The notes: a model not told the origin generated them from the sequence alone. Positions 8,276 through 16,456 are shown, numbered from the stretch's first letter. The stretch: DNA of 49,131 nucleotides from an uncultured Oscillospiraceae bacterium (GCA_910588365.1 CAJUQS010000143.1:1-49131); one strand, 5' to 3'. Numbers and translations: made by a program.

Positions 8276-8305
8276 TTGACCTTTTTCATTCGGATATGGT
8301 AAAAT
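8276..8305 (+). promoter_or_regulatory. Promoter of the second T-box unit
   Basis: TTGACC (8276-8281) and TAAAAT (8300-8305) are 18 bases apart, with TATGG just before the -10 box. It sits directly upstream of leader 2. Confidence 0.65.
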
Positions 8306-8311
8306 AGTGCC

Positions 8312-8622
8312 ACAATCCAATAGCGGCCCCTGGGCCGCGTATAAAAACTGTGACGGAGAGGGCTCCGGCGATGTTTTTCAGAGAACCCGGCGGCTGGTGT
8401 GAGCCGGGAAAACAGACCCGCGAGTTTGTAGCTCCTGAGTTGGAGGGAAGAAACCGGGCTCCCCGGAAGTAGAACCCTCCCGTGACTGCCGCGTGAGAGC
8501 ATAGGGCTTGCTGGAGCCCGATGAGTGGCGTTCCGACAGGACGCAATTTGAGTGGTACCGCGGGTATGATATCTGTACTCGTCTCAAAGATTACCGTATC
8601 TTTGGGGCGGGTATTTTCTTTT
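8312..8622 (+). promoter_or_regulatory. T-box riboswitch leader 2
   Basis: TTGAGTGGTACCGCGG recurs at 8548-8563. Stem I has the AG-bulge AGAGAA and a CCCGGC/GCCGGG apical stem with GGTGTGA in the loop, supported on TGTTTTTC/GAAAACA. The basal GGAG/CTCC helix with GAC...TGAG resembles the kink-turn of leader 1. Counting three bases from that helix, as in leader 1, the specifier would be UUG (8426-8428, Leu); two bases later the frame reads GUA (Val). Bases about 8471-8568 match leader 1 closely, so leader and gene were duplicated as a unit while Stem I diverged. Confidence 0.92.
8577..8622 (+). terminator. T-box-controlled terminator 2
   Basis: ACTCGTCTCAAAGA pairs with TCTTTGGGGCGGGT (several G-U pairs) around an 8-base loop and is followed by ATTTTCTTTT. 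Same position and left arm as terminator 1. Confidence 0.8.
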
Positions 8623-8655
8623 GCTCCAAAGGAAAACGCAAGGAGGAACCGACAA

Positions 8656-10944
8656 ATGAAGACCACATCAGGACTGGATTTCAAGCTCCACGAGATGGCC
8701 CAGCGCATCCGCGACCTGCGGGAGATCGTGGGCCTGAGCCCGGAGGACATGGCCCGGCTCACCGGCGTGGATCTGGAGGAGTACCTCCAGTGCGAGGCCG
8801 GGGAGAGCGATCTCAACTTCGCCTTCATCTACCGCTGCGCCCAGGCCTTCGGCGTGGACGTCACCGACATCATCGAGGGCGCCAGCCCCCGCCTGAGCAA
8901 CTACACCCTCACCCGGGCCGGGGAGGGACAGCACATCGAGCACGCCCACGGCATGACCTATTACAACATGGCCGCCCGGTTCAAAAAGCGCGTGGCCGAG
9001 CCCCTGTACGTGGTGGCCGAGTATAGCGAGGAGGCCCAGCTGCGGCCCATCGACTGCACCAGCCACGAGGGCCAGGAGTGCGACATTGTCCTCTCCGGCC
9101 AGCTGAAGGTCCAGGTGGGCGAGCACATCGAGATCCTCAACCCCGGCGACATCATCTACTATAACTCCACCGCCCCCCACGGCATGATCGCCACCGGCGG
9201 CAGGGAGTGCATCTTCTACGCCATCGTCCTGGAGGGCCCCGGGGACGCCCTGCCCGCACCCGTCAGGGAGAAGAAGCTGGAGCGCCGGGCGGAGCCGGAG
9301 GCGGCGGAGCGGGAGCCCAAGATCTGGGAGAAGTTCATCGAGGTCCAGGAGGGGGAGGACGGCTCCCTGCAAAAAATCGACTTCAAGAACGCCGACAGCT
9401 TCAACTTCGCCTTCGACGTGGTGGACGGCCTGGCCCGGCGGAAGCCCGACAAGCTGGCCATGCTCCACGTGGACCGGCACAAGGAGGAGCGCTATTTCAC
9501 TTTCCAGGATATGTCCCGCTACTCCTCCCGGGCGGCCAACTACTTCCAGTCCCTGGGCATCAGGCGGGGGGACCGGGTGCTGCTGATTCTCAAGCGGCAC
9601 TACCAGTTCTGGTTCGCCATCCTGGGCCTCCACAAGCTGGGGGCCGTGGCGCTGCTGGCCTCCAACCAGATGATGGAGCACGATCTGGCCTACCGCTACG
9701 AGGCCGCCGGCATCTCCGCCGTGGTGTGCACCTCCAACGGCCAGGTTTCCTATGAGGCGGAGCGGGCGGCGGAGGGCTTCCCCGGCATGGTGAAAATCAT
9801 GGTGGACGGCTGCCGCGAGGGCTGGCACGACTTTGACAGCGAGTTCCGCCTCTTCTCCGACGAGTTCATCCGCACAAAGGACGCCCCGGCGGGCGAGGAT
9901 CTGATGCTCATGTTCTTCACCTCCGGCACCACCGGCTTCCCCAAGGCGGCCGCCCAGTGCTGCAAGTACCCCCTGGGCCACTTCGTCACGGCCAAGTACT
10001 GGCACTGCGTCAACCCCGAGGGCCTGCACCTGACCATCAGCGACACCGGCTGGGCCAAGGCCATGTGGGGCAAGCTCTACGGCCAGTGGCTCAACGAGGC
10101 GGCGGTGTTTGTCTACGACTTTGACCGCTTTGACGCCTCCGATATCCTGCCCATGTTCGCCAAGTACCACATCACCACCTTCTGCGCCCCGCCCACCATG
10201 TACCGGATGCTCATCAAGCAGGATCTGAGCCGCTACGATCTGAGCAGCGTTGAGCACGCCACCATCGCCGGCGAGGCCCTCAACCCGGAGGTCTTCCACC
10301 AGTTCCAGAAGCACACGGGCCTGAGCCTGATGGAGGGCTTCGGCCAGAGCGAAACCACGGTGATGATCGGCAATCTGGTGGGTATGCGCCCCAAGCCCGG
10401 CTCCATGGGCAAGCCGGTCCCCTTCTACCCGGTGGATCTGGTGGACCCGGACGGCAACAGCGTCCCCGACGGACAGGTGGGCGAGATCGTCATCCGGGCG
10501 GAGAAGACCGACATCTGCGGCCTCTTCCGGGGCTACTACCACAACGAGGAGGCCACCAGCAGCGCGTGGCGCGACGGCATGTACCACACCGGCGACACCG
10601 CCTGGCGGGACGAGGACGGGTACTTCTGGTATGTGGGCCGGGTGGACGATCTCATCAAGTCCTCCGGCTACCGGATCGGGCCCTTTGAGATTGAGAGCGT
10701 CATTATGGAGCTGCCCTATGTGCTGGAGTGCGGCGTGTCCGCCGCGCCGGACGAGGTCCGGGGCCAGGTGGTCAAGGCCAGCATCGTCCTGGTCCCCGGC
10801 ACCGAGGGCACCGAGGAGCTGAAGAAGGAGATCCAGAGTTACGTCAAGAAGCATACCGCGCCCTATAAATATCCCAGGATCATCGTTTTTAAGGATGAGC
10901 TGCCTAAAACGACCAGTGGGAAGATTATTCGCGGTAAGCTATAA
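8656..10944 (+). CDS. XRE-cupin-acyl-CoA synthetase fusion protein (paralog 2)
   Basis: A 762-aa paralog of the protein at 5365 with the same order: XRE helix-turn-helix (RIRDLREIVGLSPEDMARLT), cupin (SHEGQECDIVLSG and STAPHG), then an AMP-forming ACSM-type synthetase with TSGTTGFPK, MEGFGQSETT, the hinge GRVDDLIKSSGYRIGP and TSGKIIRGKL. A linker of about 20 residues between cupin and synthetase is charged and differs from paralog 1. The start has AGGAGG nine bases upstream. The last 190 or so coding bases (from about 10653) are nearly identical to paralog 1 at the DNA level, unlike the rest of the gene, which suggests gene conversion. It has its own T-box. The two may differ in acid preference or in the tRNA sensed. 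Confidence 0.9.
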   Translation: MKTTSGLDFKLHEMAQRIRDLREIVGLSPEDMARLTGVDLEEYLQCEAGESDLNFAFIYRCAQAFGVDVTDIIEGASPRLSNYTLTRAGEGQHIEHAHGMTYYNMAARFKKRVAEPLYVVAEYSEEAQLRPIDCTSHEGQECDIVLSGQLKVQVGEHIEILNPGDIIYYNSTAPHGMIATGGRECIFYAIVLEGPGDALPAPVREKKLERRAEPEAAEREPKIWEKFIEVQEGEDGSLQKIDFKNADSFNFAFDVVDGLARRKPDKLAMLHVDRHKEERYFTFQDMSRYSSRAANYFQSLGIRRGDRVLLILKRHYQFWFAILGLHKLGAVALLASNQMMEHDLAYRYEAAGISAVVCTSNGQVSYEAERAAEGFPGMVKIMVDGCREGWHDFDSEFRLFSDEFIRTKDAPAGEDLMLMFFTSGTTGFPKAAAQCCKYPLGHFVTAKYWHCVNPEGLHLTISDTGWAKAMWGKLYGQWLNEAAVFVYDFDRFDASDILPMFAKYHITTFCAPPTMYRMLIKQDLSRYDLSSVEHATIAGEALNPEVFHQFQKHTGLSLMEGFGQSETTVMIGNLVGMRPKPGSMGKPVPFYPVDLVDPDGNSVPDGQVGEIVIRAEKTDICGLFRGYYHNEEATSSAWRDGMYHTGDTAWRDEDGYFWYVGRVDDLIKSSGYRIGPFEIESVIMELPYVLECGVSAAPDEVRGQVVKASIVLVPGTEGTEELKKEIQSYVKKHTAPYKYPRIIVFKDELPKTTSGKIIRGKL

Positions 10945-10988
10945 TAGGCTTATTGCCTGTCCGGGGGCTGCGCGCCCCCGCGCCCCGC

Positions 10989-11474
10989 GGTTACTTTTTG
11001 TACGCACAAAAAGTAACCAAAAAACCGCTCAGGGGCAAGCCCCTAAGAACCCTAAAATAAACGGGGGTTTCTCGGACACGCTCCCAAGTGAAGAGCTGCG
11101 GTGCCCCGTGAATGAGAAGTCTCCTTCGGGGTTCTGATCTAGTGGTCTGGTACTTGAATCACTCCGCCTGCCGGCCTCTTAAAGGGGTAGAGCTATCTAC
11201 GGGGTCCCTCCGAGCCGGCGCGCTGCAAGTCCCAGGGCCTGCAACCCGTCACGGCAGGCGCTTTCCAGTCGAGCCGGGCGGCAGTTGGATGAGAAGCGAG
11301 CGAGGTATGGAGCGAAAAAGAAAGCCGGTTCGGCGGCTGAGAAGCGCTTCACTTGCAGAGCAGTCCGCAGATCCCCCCGCCGAGGTGGACGCCCTATGGG
11401 CGGCCCCGAGAGGGGGGACCGGGGGCCCTCCCCCGGCGCACTTTTGGTTACTTTTCCTGCGAGGGAAAAGTAAC
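10989..11474. repeat. Hairpin-bounded intergenic element, copy B
   Basis: A 486-bp noncoding element. The left hairpin (10989-11018) has 13-bp arms GGTTACTTTTTGT with an ACGC loop; the right hairpin (11447-11474) has 11-bp arms GTTACTTTTCC. Part of the interior (GGACACGCTCC to CCTCTTAAAGGGGTAGAGC, 11074-11192) is the inverted counterpart of the 7920-8045 part of copy A, so the copies are mosaics in both orientations. It separates the second synthetase from the ATPase gene and may end transcription of the former. Confidence 0.72.
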
Positions 11475-11495
11475 ATCCGTCCTATGAGGAACGAG

Positions 11496-12218
11496 GTGAG
11501 TTTACTATTGAATCATAAACGAATCACCCTCTTTGCCGGCCACTACGGCTCGGGAAAAACCAATATCGCGGTAAATTACGCCCTGCTCCTGGCGCGGGAG
11601 GGGAAACAGGCGGCAATCGTCGATCTGGACATCGTCAACCCCTACTTCAGGACCAAGGACAGCGCGGCGGAGCTGGACGCCGCCGGGGTGGCGCTCATCT
11701 CCCCCCGGTTCGCCAATTCCAACGTGGACCTGCCCGCCCTGCCGGCGGAGGCTTACCGGCTGGTGGAGGACAAGAGCCTTTTCGCCGTCATGGATATCGG
11801 CGGCGACGACCGGGGGGCCTACGCCCTGGGGCGGTACACCCCCTTCATCCTGGAGGAGAACGACTACCGGATGGCCTTCGTGGCCAACCCCTGCCGCCCT
11901 CTGACTAAAACACCGGAGGAGGCCCTGGAGGTCATGCGGGAGATCGAGGCCGCAGGGGGCCTGCCCTTTACCGCCATCGTCAACAACGCCAACCTGGCCC
12001 ACGAGACTACCCCGGAGACGGTGCTGGCGGCGCTGCCCTATATGGAAAAGCTCAGCGAGCTCAGCGGTCTGCCCGTCTGGATGACCAGCGCGGAGGAGAC
12101 CGTGGCGGCGCATCTGGCGGGGAAGGTGCCGGGGCTTCTGCCCATGAAGCTGCAAAAGAAGTATTTCGATCTGCCGGAGCAGAAGGGCCCGCCCCGGGCG
12201 AAACCGCTGTTCGGCTGA
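11496..12218 (+). CDS. MinD/ParA-like P-loop ATPase
   Basis: A protein of about 240 aa with Walker A GHYGSGKTN close to the N-terminus and a second conserved stretch IVDLDIVNPYFRTKD, the deviant-Walker pattern of the SIMIBI (MinD/CobQ/BcsQ-like) class. The partner is unknown; proteins of this sort are often annotated only as ATP-binding. I prefer the GTG start at 11496, because AGGAACGAG precedes it in the same spacing as at the first synthetase; an in-frame ATG at 11484 follows straight after a repeat hairpin and has no ribosome site. It begins a run of plus-strand genes (acetyltransferase, GNAT, ferredoxin, 2-oxoacid oxidoreductase) with gaps under 20 bases as far as the ferredoxin, so it may be co-transcribed with them. 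Confidence 0.8.
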   Translation: MSLLLNHKRITLFAGHYGSGKTNIAVNYALLLAREGKQAAIVDLDIVNPYFRTKDSAAELDAAGVALISPRFANSNVDLPALPAEAYRLVEDKSLFAVMDIGGDDRGAYALGRYTPFILEENDYRMAFVANPCRPLTKTPEEALEVMREIEAAGGLPFTAIVNNANLAHETTPETVLAALPYMEKLSELSGLPVWMTSAEETVAAHLAGKVPGLLPMKLQKKYFDLPEQKGPPRAKPLFG

Positions 12219-12236
12219 CGAAAGGAGATGACCGGC

Positions 12237-12845
12237 GTGAACCAGAGAGAACGGATGCTGGCGGGCCTGCCCTACAAGGCGTGGCTGGACGGGCTGGAGG
12301 AGGAGCGGACCGCCTGCAAGAAGAAGATCTACCGCTACAACCAGATCATGCCCGGCCAGTGGGCGGAGCTGGACGAGGCCCTGCGGGAGCTGCTGGGCAA
12401 GGCGGGGAAGAACGCCTATATCGAGCCGCCCTTCCACTGCGACTACGGGTGGAATATCGAGGTGGGCGACAACTTCTACGCCAACTACAACCTGACGGTC
12501 CTGGACGTGGCCAGGGTGTCCGTTGGAAACAACGTCATGCTGGCCCCCAACGTCTCCATCTACACCGCCGGACACCCCATTCACCCGGCCAGCCGGAACT
12601 CCGGCTATGAGTACGGCATCCCGATCACCATCGGGGACAACGTGTGGATCGGCGGGGACGTGGTCATCCTCCCCGGCGTCACCATCGGCAGCAACTCCGT
12701 CGTCGGCGCGGGCAGCGTGGTGTCCAAGGACATCCCCGACTGGTCCCTGGCTGCGGGAAACCCCTGCCGGGTGATCCGGAAGATTACGGAGGAGGACCGG
12801 AAGTACTACTATAAAGACCGGGTATTCGACGTGGAGGACTATTGA
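12237..12845 (+). CDS. Maltose/galactoside-type sugar O-acetyltransferase
   Basis: A 202-aa left-handed beta-helix acetyltransferase of the Maa/LacA/NodL group. The N-terminal Maa cap (RERMLAGLPYKAW) is followed by hexapeptide repeats (VGNNVMLAPNVSIYTAG, IGDNVWIGGDVVILPG, IGSNSVVGAGSVVSKDI), with the catalytic histidine in TAGHPIHP. It would transfer acetyl from acetyl-CoA to a sugar hydroxyl. Length matches the family. An ATG at 12228 directly abuts AAAGGAG; the GTG at 12237 has the proper nine-base gap and is chosen. It lies 18 bases after the ATPase and one base before the GNAT gene. Confidence 0.9.
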   Translation: MNQRERMLAGLPYKAWLDGLEEERTACKKKIYRYNQIMPGQWAELDEALRELLGKAGKNAYIEPPFHCDYGWNIEVGDNFYANYNLTVLDVARVSVGNNVMLAPNVSIYTAGHPIHPASRNSGYEYGIPITIGDNVWIGGDVVILPGVTIGSNSVVGAGSVVSKDIPDWSLAAGNPCRVIRKITEEDRKYYYKDRVFDVEDY

Positions 12846-12846
12846 C

Positions 12847-13671
12847 ATGGCGATGGACATCCAAGGGCTGTCCGCCCGGTACGCCGTCCGCCGCCTGACG
12901 GAGGCGGATCTGCCGGAGCTGCTGGAGCTGGCCGAGGGAAATACTACCTACTATGAGCACCTGGGCCAGCGGCCCACCCTGGAGAATCTCCGGGAGGACC
13001 TGGCCAAGCTGCCGCCCCGGACCACGAGCGAGGACAAGTATTTTCTAGGCTATTACCAGGACGGGCGGCTGTGCGCCGCGCTGGATCTAATCCTGCACTA
13101 TCCCACCCCGGAGACGGCCTTCATCGGCTGGTTCATCCTGCGGAGGGATCTACAGGGCCGGGGCGCGGGGACAGAGATCTTCAGCGAACTGCTCTTCCGC
13201 CTCCCCTACCGGTATCTCCGGCTGGGCTATGTGAAAGGCAACCGGGAGAGCGAACGGTTCTGGAAGAAGCTCCACTTCGCCCCCACGGGCCTGGAAATCC
13301 CAGGGGAGGCTTATACCATGGTGGTTATGGAGCTGGGCCGGGGGGATACCCACGCCTTCGGCATCATGGACCGGCCCCCGGAGCCGGGGCGGGACTACGG
13401 GGACTACGCCCCGGAGCGCTACGTCTGCGCCTGGGTGGAGGACGACGCCCTCCAGGAGGCGGCGGAGGCCGTCTCCAATGTAGACTGCTATTGGGAAACC
13501 CTGGACCGCCCCAGCAAGGGCCTGGCCTGGTATGGCGTCACCCTCGTTCCGCCGGATTCCCTGCCCGTCCTGCTCTCCGCCCTGGAGGACCGGCCGGGGC
13601 TTCAGCCGGTGCGCCGGATTCTTGACCAGGCGGAGCGGGCCCATCAATTCGTTATCCATTTTGGTATATAA
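12847..13671 (+). CDS. GNAT N-acetyltransferase with an extra C-terminal domain
   Basis: A 274-aa protein. Residues about 10-155 form a GNAT domain; the acetyl-CoA-binding motif A is LRRDLQGRGAGTEI (Q/R-x-x-G-x-G/A), and NRESERFWKKLHF is the typical motif-B end. The C-terminal 115 residues are rich in aromatic and acidic residues (for example RDYGDYAPERYVCAWVEDD) and I do not recognise them; they could be a second small domain used in dimerisation or substrate recognition. Substrate unknown. It follows the sugar acetyltransferase by one base and precedes the ferredoxin by 13 bases, so these genes are most likely one transcript. Confidence 0.82.
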   Translation: MAMDIQGLSARYAVRRLTEADLPELLELAEGNTTYYEHLGQRPTLENLREDLAKLPPRTTSEDKYFLGYYQDGRLCAALDLILHYPTPETAFIGWFILRRDLQGRGAGTEIFSELLFRLPYRYLRLGYVKGNRESERFWKKLHFAPTGLEIPGEAYTMVVMELGRGDTHAFGIMDRPPEPGRDYGDYAPERYVCAWVEDDALQEAAEAVSNVDCYWETLDRPSKGLAWYGVTLVPPDSLPVLLSALEDRPGLQPVRRILDQAERAHQFVIHFGI

Positions 13672-13684
13672 AAGGAGAAACACT

Positions 13685-13891
13685 ATGGCAAAAGTCACAT
13701 TTCAGACAGACCTCTGCAAGGGCTGCGGCCTGTGCGTGAACGCCTGTCCCAAGCACATTCTGGCCATTGCCAAGGACCAGATCAACAAAAAGGGGTACTC
13801 CCCCGCTGTCATGACGGACCAGGACTCGTGCATTGGCTGCGCGTTCTGCGCCACCATGTGTCCCGACTGCATCATCACAGTGGAGTCCTAG
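13685..13891 (+). CDS. 2x[4Fe-4S] ferredoxin, delta subunit of the 2-oxoacid oxidoreductase
   Basis: A 68-aa ferredoxin with two clusters: CKGCGLCVNACP and CIGCAFCATMCP, each of the form CxxCxxCxxxCP. Small ferredoxins of this type are the delta subunit (VorD/KorD) of four-subunit 2-oxoacid:ferredoxin oxidoreductases and pass electrons between the thiamine site and soluble ferredoxin. AAAGGAG lies eight bases upstream. It is separated from the alpha subunit by 207 bases holding a dispersed repeat and a hairpin element, an insertion inside what is normally a tight operon. Confidence 0.9.
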   Translation: MAKVTFQTDLCKGCGLCVNACPKHILAIAKDQINKKGYSPAVMTDQDSCIGCAFCATMCPDCIITVES

Positions 13892-13892
13892 C

Positions 13893-13945
13893 CGGACGGG
13901 CAATGCGGGACTTCGGCGCGGCGGTGGACCAGGTTTGCGGCCCGG
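13893..13945. repeat. 53-bp dispersed repeat, third copy
   Basis: This stretch aligns without gaps to the 53-base core of the tandem repeat between fliH and fliI (37871-37924 and 37964-38017): CGGACGG.CAATGCG.GACT at the left, CCAGGT..GCGGCCCGG at the right, with the middle diverged. It begins right after the ferredoxin stop. Confidence 0.6.
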
Positions 13946-14002
13946 CGACGCAGATTGTGCGTAATTGAGCAGCTGTCCTGGACAAAATCACTGACCAACA
14001 AA

Positions 14003-14070
14003 GGCAAAACAACGTTTTGCCGCAAAAAGTTTTTCTTTTGATACTTTTCTTTGTTCACAAAGAAAAGTAT
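14003..14070. repeat. Short hairpin element (GATACTTTT family)
   Basis: Two hairpins: GGCAAAAC/GTTTTGCC (14003-14021) and a perfect 13-bp palindrome with TTCA loop (14041-14070, ATACTTTTCTTTG arm), joined by CGCAAAAAG and TTCTTTTG. The same two-hairpin plan recurs at 18422, 25237 and, reversed, 19661. It lies 28 bases before the alpha-subunit start and would be transcribed as a leader. Confidence 0.7.
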
Positions 14071-14098
14071 GTATGCCTAAAGATTTAAGGAGAGTATT

Positions 14099-15160
14099 AT
14101 GGCAGAAAGAGTATTGATGAAGGGCAACGAGGCCATCGCGGAGGCCGCGATCCGGGCCGGCTGCCGCCACTACTTCGGCTACCCCATCACGCCCCAGACG
14201 GAGGTTGCCGCCTACATGGCCAAGAAGATGCCCAAGATCGGCGGGGTGTTCCTCCAGGCGGAGAGCGAGATTGCGTCCATCAACATGGTCTACGGCGCCG
14301 CCGCCGCCGGGATGCGGGTGATGACCTCCTCCTCCAGCCCCGGCATCTCCCTCAAGAGCGAGGGCCTCAGCTACATAGCCGGATCCGACGTGCCCGCCTT
14401 CGTGGTGAACGTGCAGCGGGGCGGCCCGGGCCTGGGGGGCATCCAGCCCAGCCAGTCCGACTACTTCCAGGCCACCAAGGGCGGCGGACACGGGGACTAC
14501 CGGATGATCGTGCTGGCCCCGGCCTCCGTCCAGGAGATGGCCAGCCTGACCATCAAGGGCTTCAATCTGGCGGACAAGTACCTCATGACCGCCATGATCC
14601 TGGCCGACGGCACCATCGGCCAGATGATGGAGCCCATCACCTTCGAGGACGCGGCCATTGAGAGCTACGACAAGCCCTGGGCCCTCACCGGCACGAAGAT
14701 GCAACGCAGGCACAACATCGTCAACTCCCTGTACCTGAAGCCCGACGAGCTGGAGAAGAAGAACATCGAGCGCTATGAGCGCTACAAGATCGTCGAGGAG
14801 AACGAGGTCATGTACGAGGAGTACATGATGGAGGACGCGGAGATCTGCGTGGTGGCCTTCGGCATCGCCTCCCGTGTGGCCAAGAACGCCGTGGCGCAGG
14901 CCCGGAAGGAGGGCATCAGGGTTGGGCTCATCCGCCCCATCACCCTCTGGCCCTTCCCCAAGGCCGCCCTGCGGAAGGCCGCGGATCAGGTCAAGAGCTT
15001 CGTCTGCGTGGAGCTGAACATGGGCCAGATGATCGAGGACGTGCGCCTGGCCACCGAGTGTACGAGGCCCGTGAGCCTCTGCAACCGGGCCGGCGGCATG
15101 ATCCCCTCGCCCGATCAGGTGCTTGAGAGTATCCGCAGCGCTCAGAAAGGAGTGAACTGA
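14099..15160 (+). CDS. vorB: 2-oxoacid:ferredoxin oxidoreductase alpha subunit (VorB type)
   Basis: A 353-aa subunit with the family's opening GNEAIAEAAIRAGCRHYFGYPITPQTE and the binding loop MTSSSSPGISLKSEG. Length and sequence fit VorB, the large subunit of 3-methyl-2-oxobutanoate (2-ketoisovalerate) oxidoreductase. The reaction is reversible: branched 2-oxoacid + CoA + oxidised ferredoxin to acyl-CoA + CO2 + reduced ferredoxin. The related 2-oxoglutarate enzyme (KorA) is very similar, so the substrate is inferred mainly from the nearby branched-chain aminotransferase and acyl-CoA synthetases. AAGGAG precedes the ATG. The next subunit starts one base after the stop. Confidence 0.87.
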   Translation: MAERVLMKGNEAIAEAAIRAGCRHYFGYPITPQTEVAAYMAKKMPKIGGVFLQAESEIASINMVYGAAAAGMRVMTSSSSPGISLKSEGLSYIAGSDVPAFVVNVQRGGPGLGGIQPSQSDYFQATKGGGHGDYRMIVLAPASVQEMASLTIKGFNLADKYLMTAMILADGTIGQMMEPITFEDAAIESYDKPWALTGTKMQRRHNIVNSLYLKPDELEKKNIERYERYKIVEENEVMYEEYMMEDAEICVVAFGIASRVAKNAVAQARKEGIRVGLIRPITLWPFPKAALRKAADQVKSFVCVELNMGQMIEDVRLATECTRPVSLCNRAGGMIPSPDQVLESIRSAQKGVN

Positions 15161-15161
15161 T

Positions 15162-15923
15162 ATGGCAATCGTATTTCAGAAGCCCCACGCCCTGACGGAC
15201 GCGGTGCTCCACTACTGCCCCGGGTGCCCCCACGGCATCATCCACCGGCTGGTTGCCGAGGCCATTGACAACCTGGGCATTGAGGGCGAGGCCATCGGCG
15301 TGGCGCCGGTGGGCTGCGCGGTGATGGCCTACGACTACTTCACCTGCGACATGATCGAGGCCGCCCACGGCCGGGCTCCCGCCACGGCCACCGGCATCAA
15401 GCGCTGCCGCCCGGACAACATCGTCTTCACCTACCAGGGGGACGGGGACCTGGCCTCCATCGGCATGGCGGAGACGGTCCACGCCGCCGCCCGGAACGAG
15501 AATATCACCGTCATCTTCGTCAACAACGCCATTTACGGCATGACCGGCGGCCAGATGGCCCCCACCTCCCTGCCCGGGCAGGTCACCCAGACCTCCCCCT
15601 ACGGCCGGGACGTGAACCACTGCGGCTGGCCCATCAAGGTCTGTGAGCTGCTGAGCACCCTGGAGGGCCCGGAGTACATCGCCCGTGTGGCGGTCAACAA
15701 CGTCAAGAACGTGAAGGCCGCCGGCAAGGCTATCCAGAAGGCTTTCCAGAACCAGATGGACAAGAAGGGCTTCTCCCTCATCGAGGTCGTCTCCGCCTGT
15801 CCCACCAACTGGGGCATGACGCCCCAGAAGGCCCTGGAGTGGGTGGAGAGCGACATGCTCCCCTACTATCCCCTGGGCGTGTACAAGGACCGGAGCGCTG
15901 CAAAGGAGGCTGAGGCGAAATGA
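15162..15923 (+). CDS. vorA: 2-oxoacid:ferredoxin oxidoreductase beta subunit, TPP-binding (VorA type)
   Basis: A 253-aa thiamine-diphosphate subunit. The conserved start YCPGCPHGIIHRL and the GDG...NN cofactor motif (GDGDLASIG to VNNAIYGMTGGQ) are both present, the latter coordinating Mg-diphosphate. It forms the catalytic site together with the alpha subunit. AAAGGAG lies in the end of vorB. Its last four bases overlap the gamma-subunit start (ATGA 15920-15923). Confidence 0.88.
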   Translation: MAIVFQKPHALTDAVLHYCPGCPHGIIHRLVAEAIDNLGIEGEAIGVAPVGCAVMAYDYFTCDMIEAAHGRAPATATGIKRCRPDNIVFTYQGDGDLASIGMAETVHAAARNENITVIFVNNAIYGMTGGQMAPTSLPGQVTQTSPYGRDVNHCGWPIKVCELLSTLEGPEYIARVAVNNVKNVKAAGKAIQKAFQNQMDKKGFSLIEVVSACPTNWGMTPQKALEWVESDMLPYYPLGVYKDRSAAKEAEAK

Positions 15924-16456
15924 AAACCACACAGATTCTGATTGCCGGCTTCGGCGGCCAGGGCATCCTGTTCGCCGGGAAGTTTTTGGCCTACAAGGGC
16001 CTGCTGGAGGATTTGCAGGTGAGCTGGCTCCCCTCCTACGGCCCCGAGATGCGGGGCGGCACCGCCAACTGCAACGTCATCCTCTCCGATGACCCGGTGG
16101 GCTCCCCCATCATCACGGACCCGGACGTGCTCATCGTCATGAACCTGCCCTCCCTCCAGAAGTACGTGGACGCCGTGGTGCCCGGCGGGCAGATCTACGT
16201 GGACTCCACCCTGATTTCCGAGAAGGTGGAGCGCACGGACGTAGAGGTCTACTACATCCCCGCCACCCAGATGGCCAACGACGCCGGGGTGCCCACCCTG
16301 GCCAACATGGTCATCATGGGCCACGTGCTGAAAAACAACCCGGAGCTGACCTTCGACGGCACCGAGGCCACGGTGGCCAAGCTGGTGCCCCCGGCGAAAG
16401 CCCAGCTGGTGGAGCTGAACATGAAGGCCCTCCAGGCGGGAAGGGACTACCAATGA
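15920..16456 (+). CDS. 2-oxoacid:ferredoxin oxidoreductase gamma subunit
   Basis: A 178-aa gamma subunit (PorG/VorC/KorC family). Recognisable by the N-terminal GFGGQGILFAGKFLA and the SYGPEMRGGTANCNVI block. With the ferredoxin, alpha and beta subunits it completes a four-subunit enzyme. The start overlaps the beta stop (ATGA) and the stop overlaps the next gene's start (ATGA 16453-16456), so the subunits and the following genes are translationally coupled. Confidence 0.9.
   Translation: MKTTQILIAGFGGQGILFAGKFLAYKGLLEDLQVSWLPSYGPEMRGGTANCNVILSDDPVGSPIITDPDVLIVMNLPSLQKYVDAVVPGGQIYVDSTLISEKVERTDVEVYYIPATQMANDAGVPTLANMVIMGHVLKNNPELTFDGTEATVAKLVPPAKAQLVELNMKALQAGRDYQ

Noticed and set aside
7957..8307. 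Short proteins inside the hairpin-bounded elements (also at 22906-23331 and 11112-11480)
   Set aside because: No ribosome sites, different frames in different copies, composition of low complexity; the shared feature is the DNA, not a reading frame.
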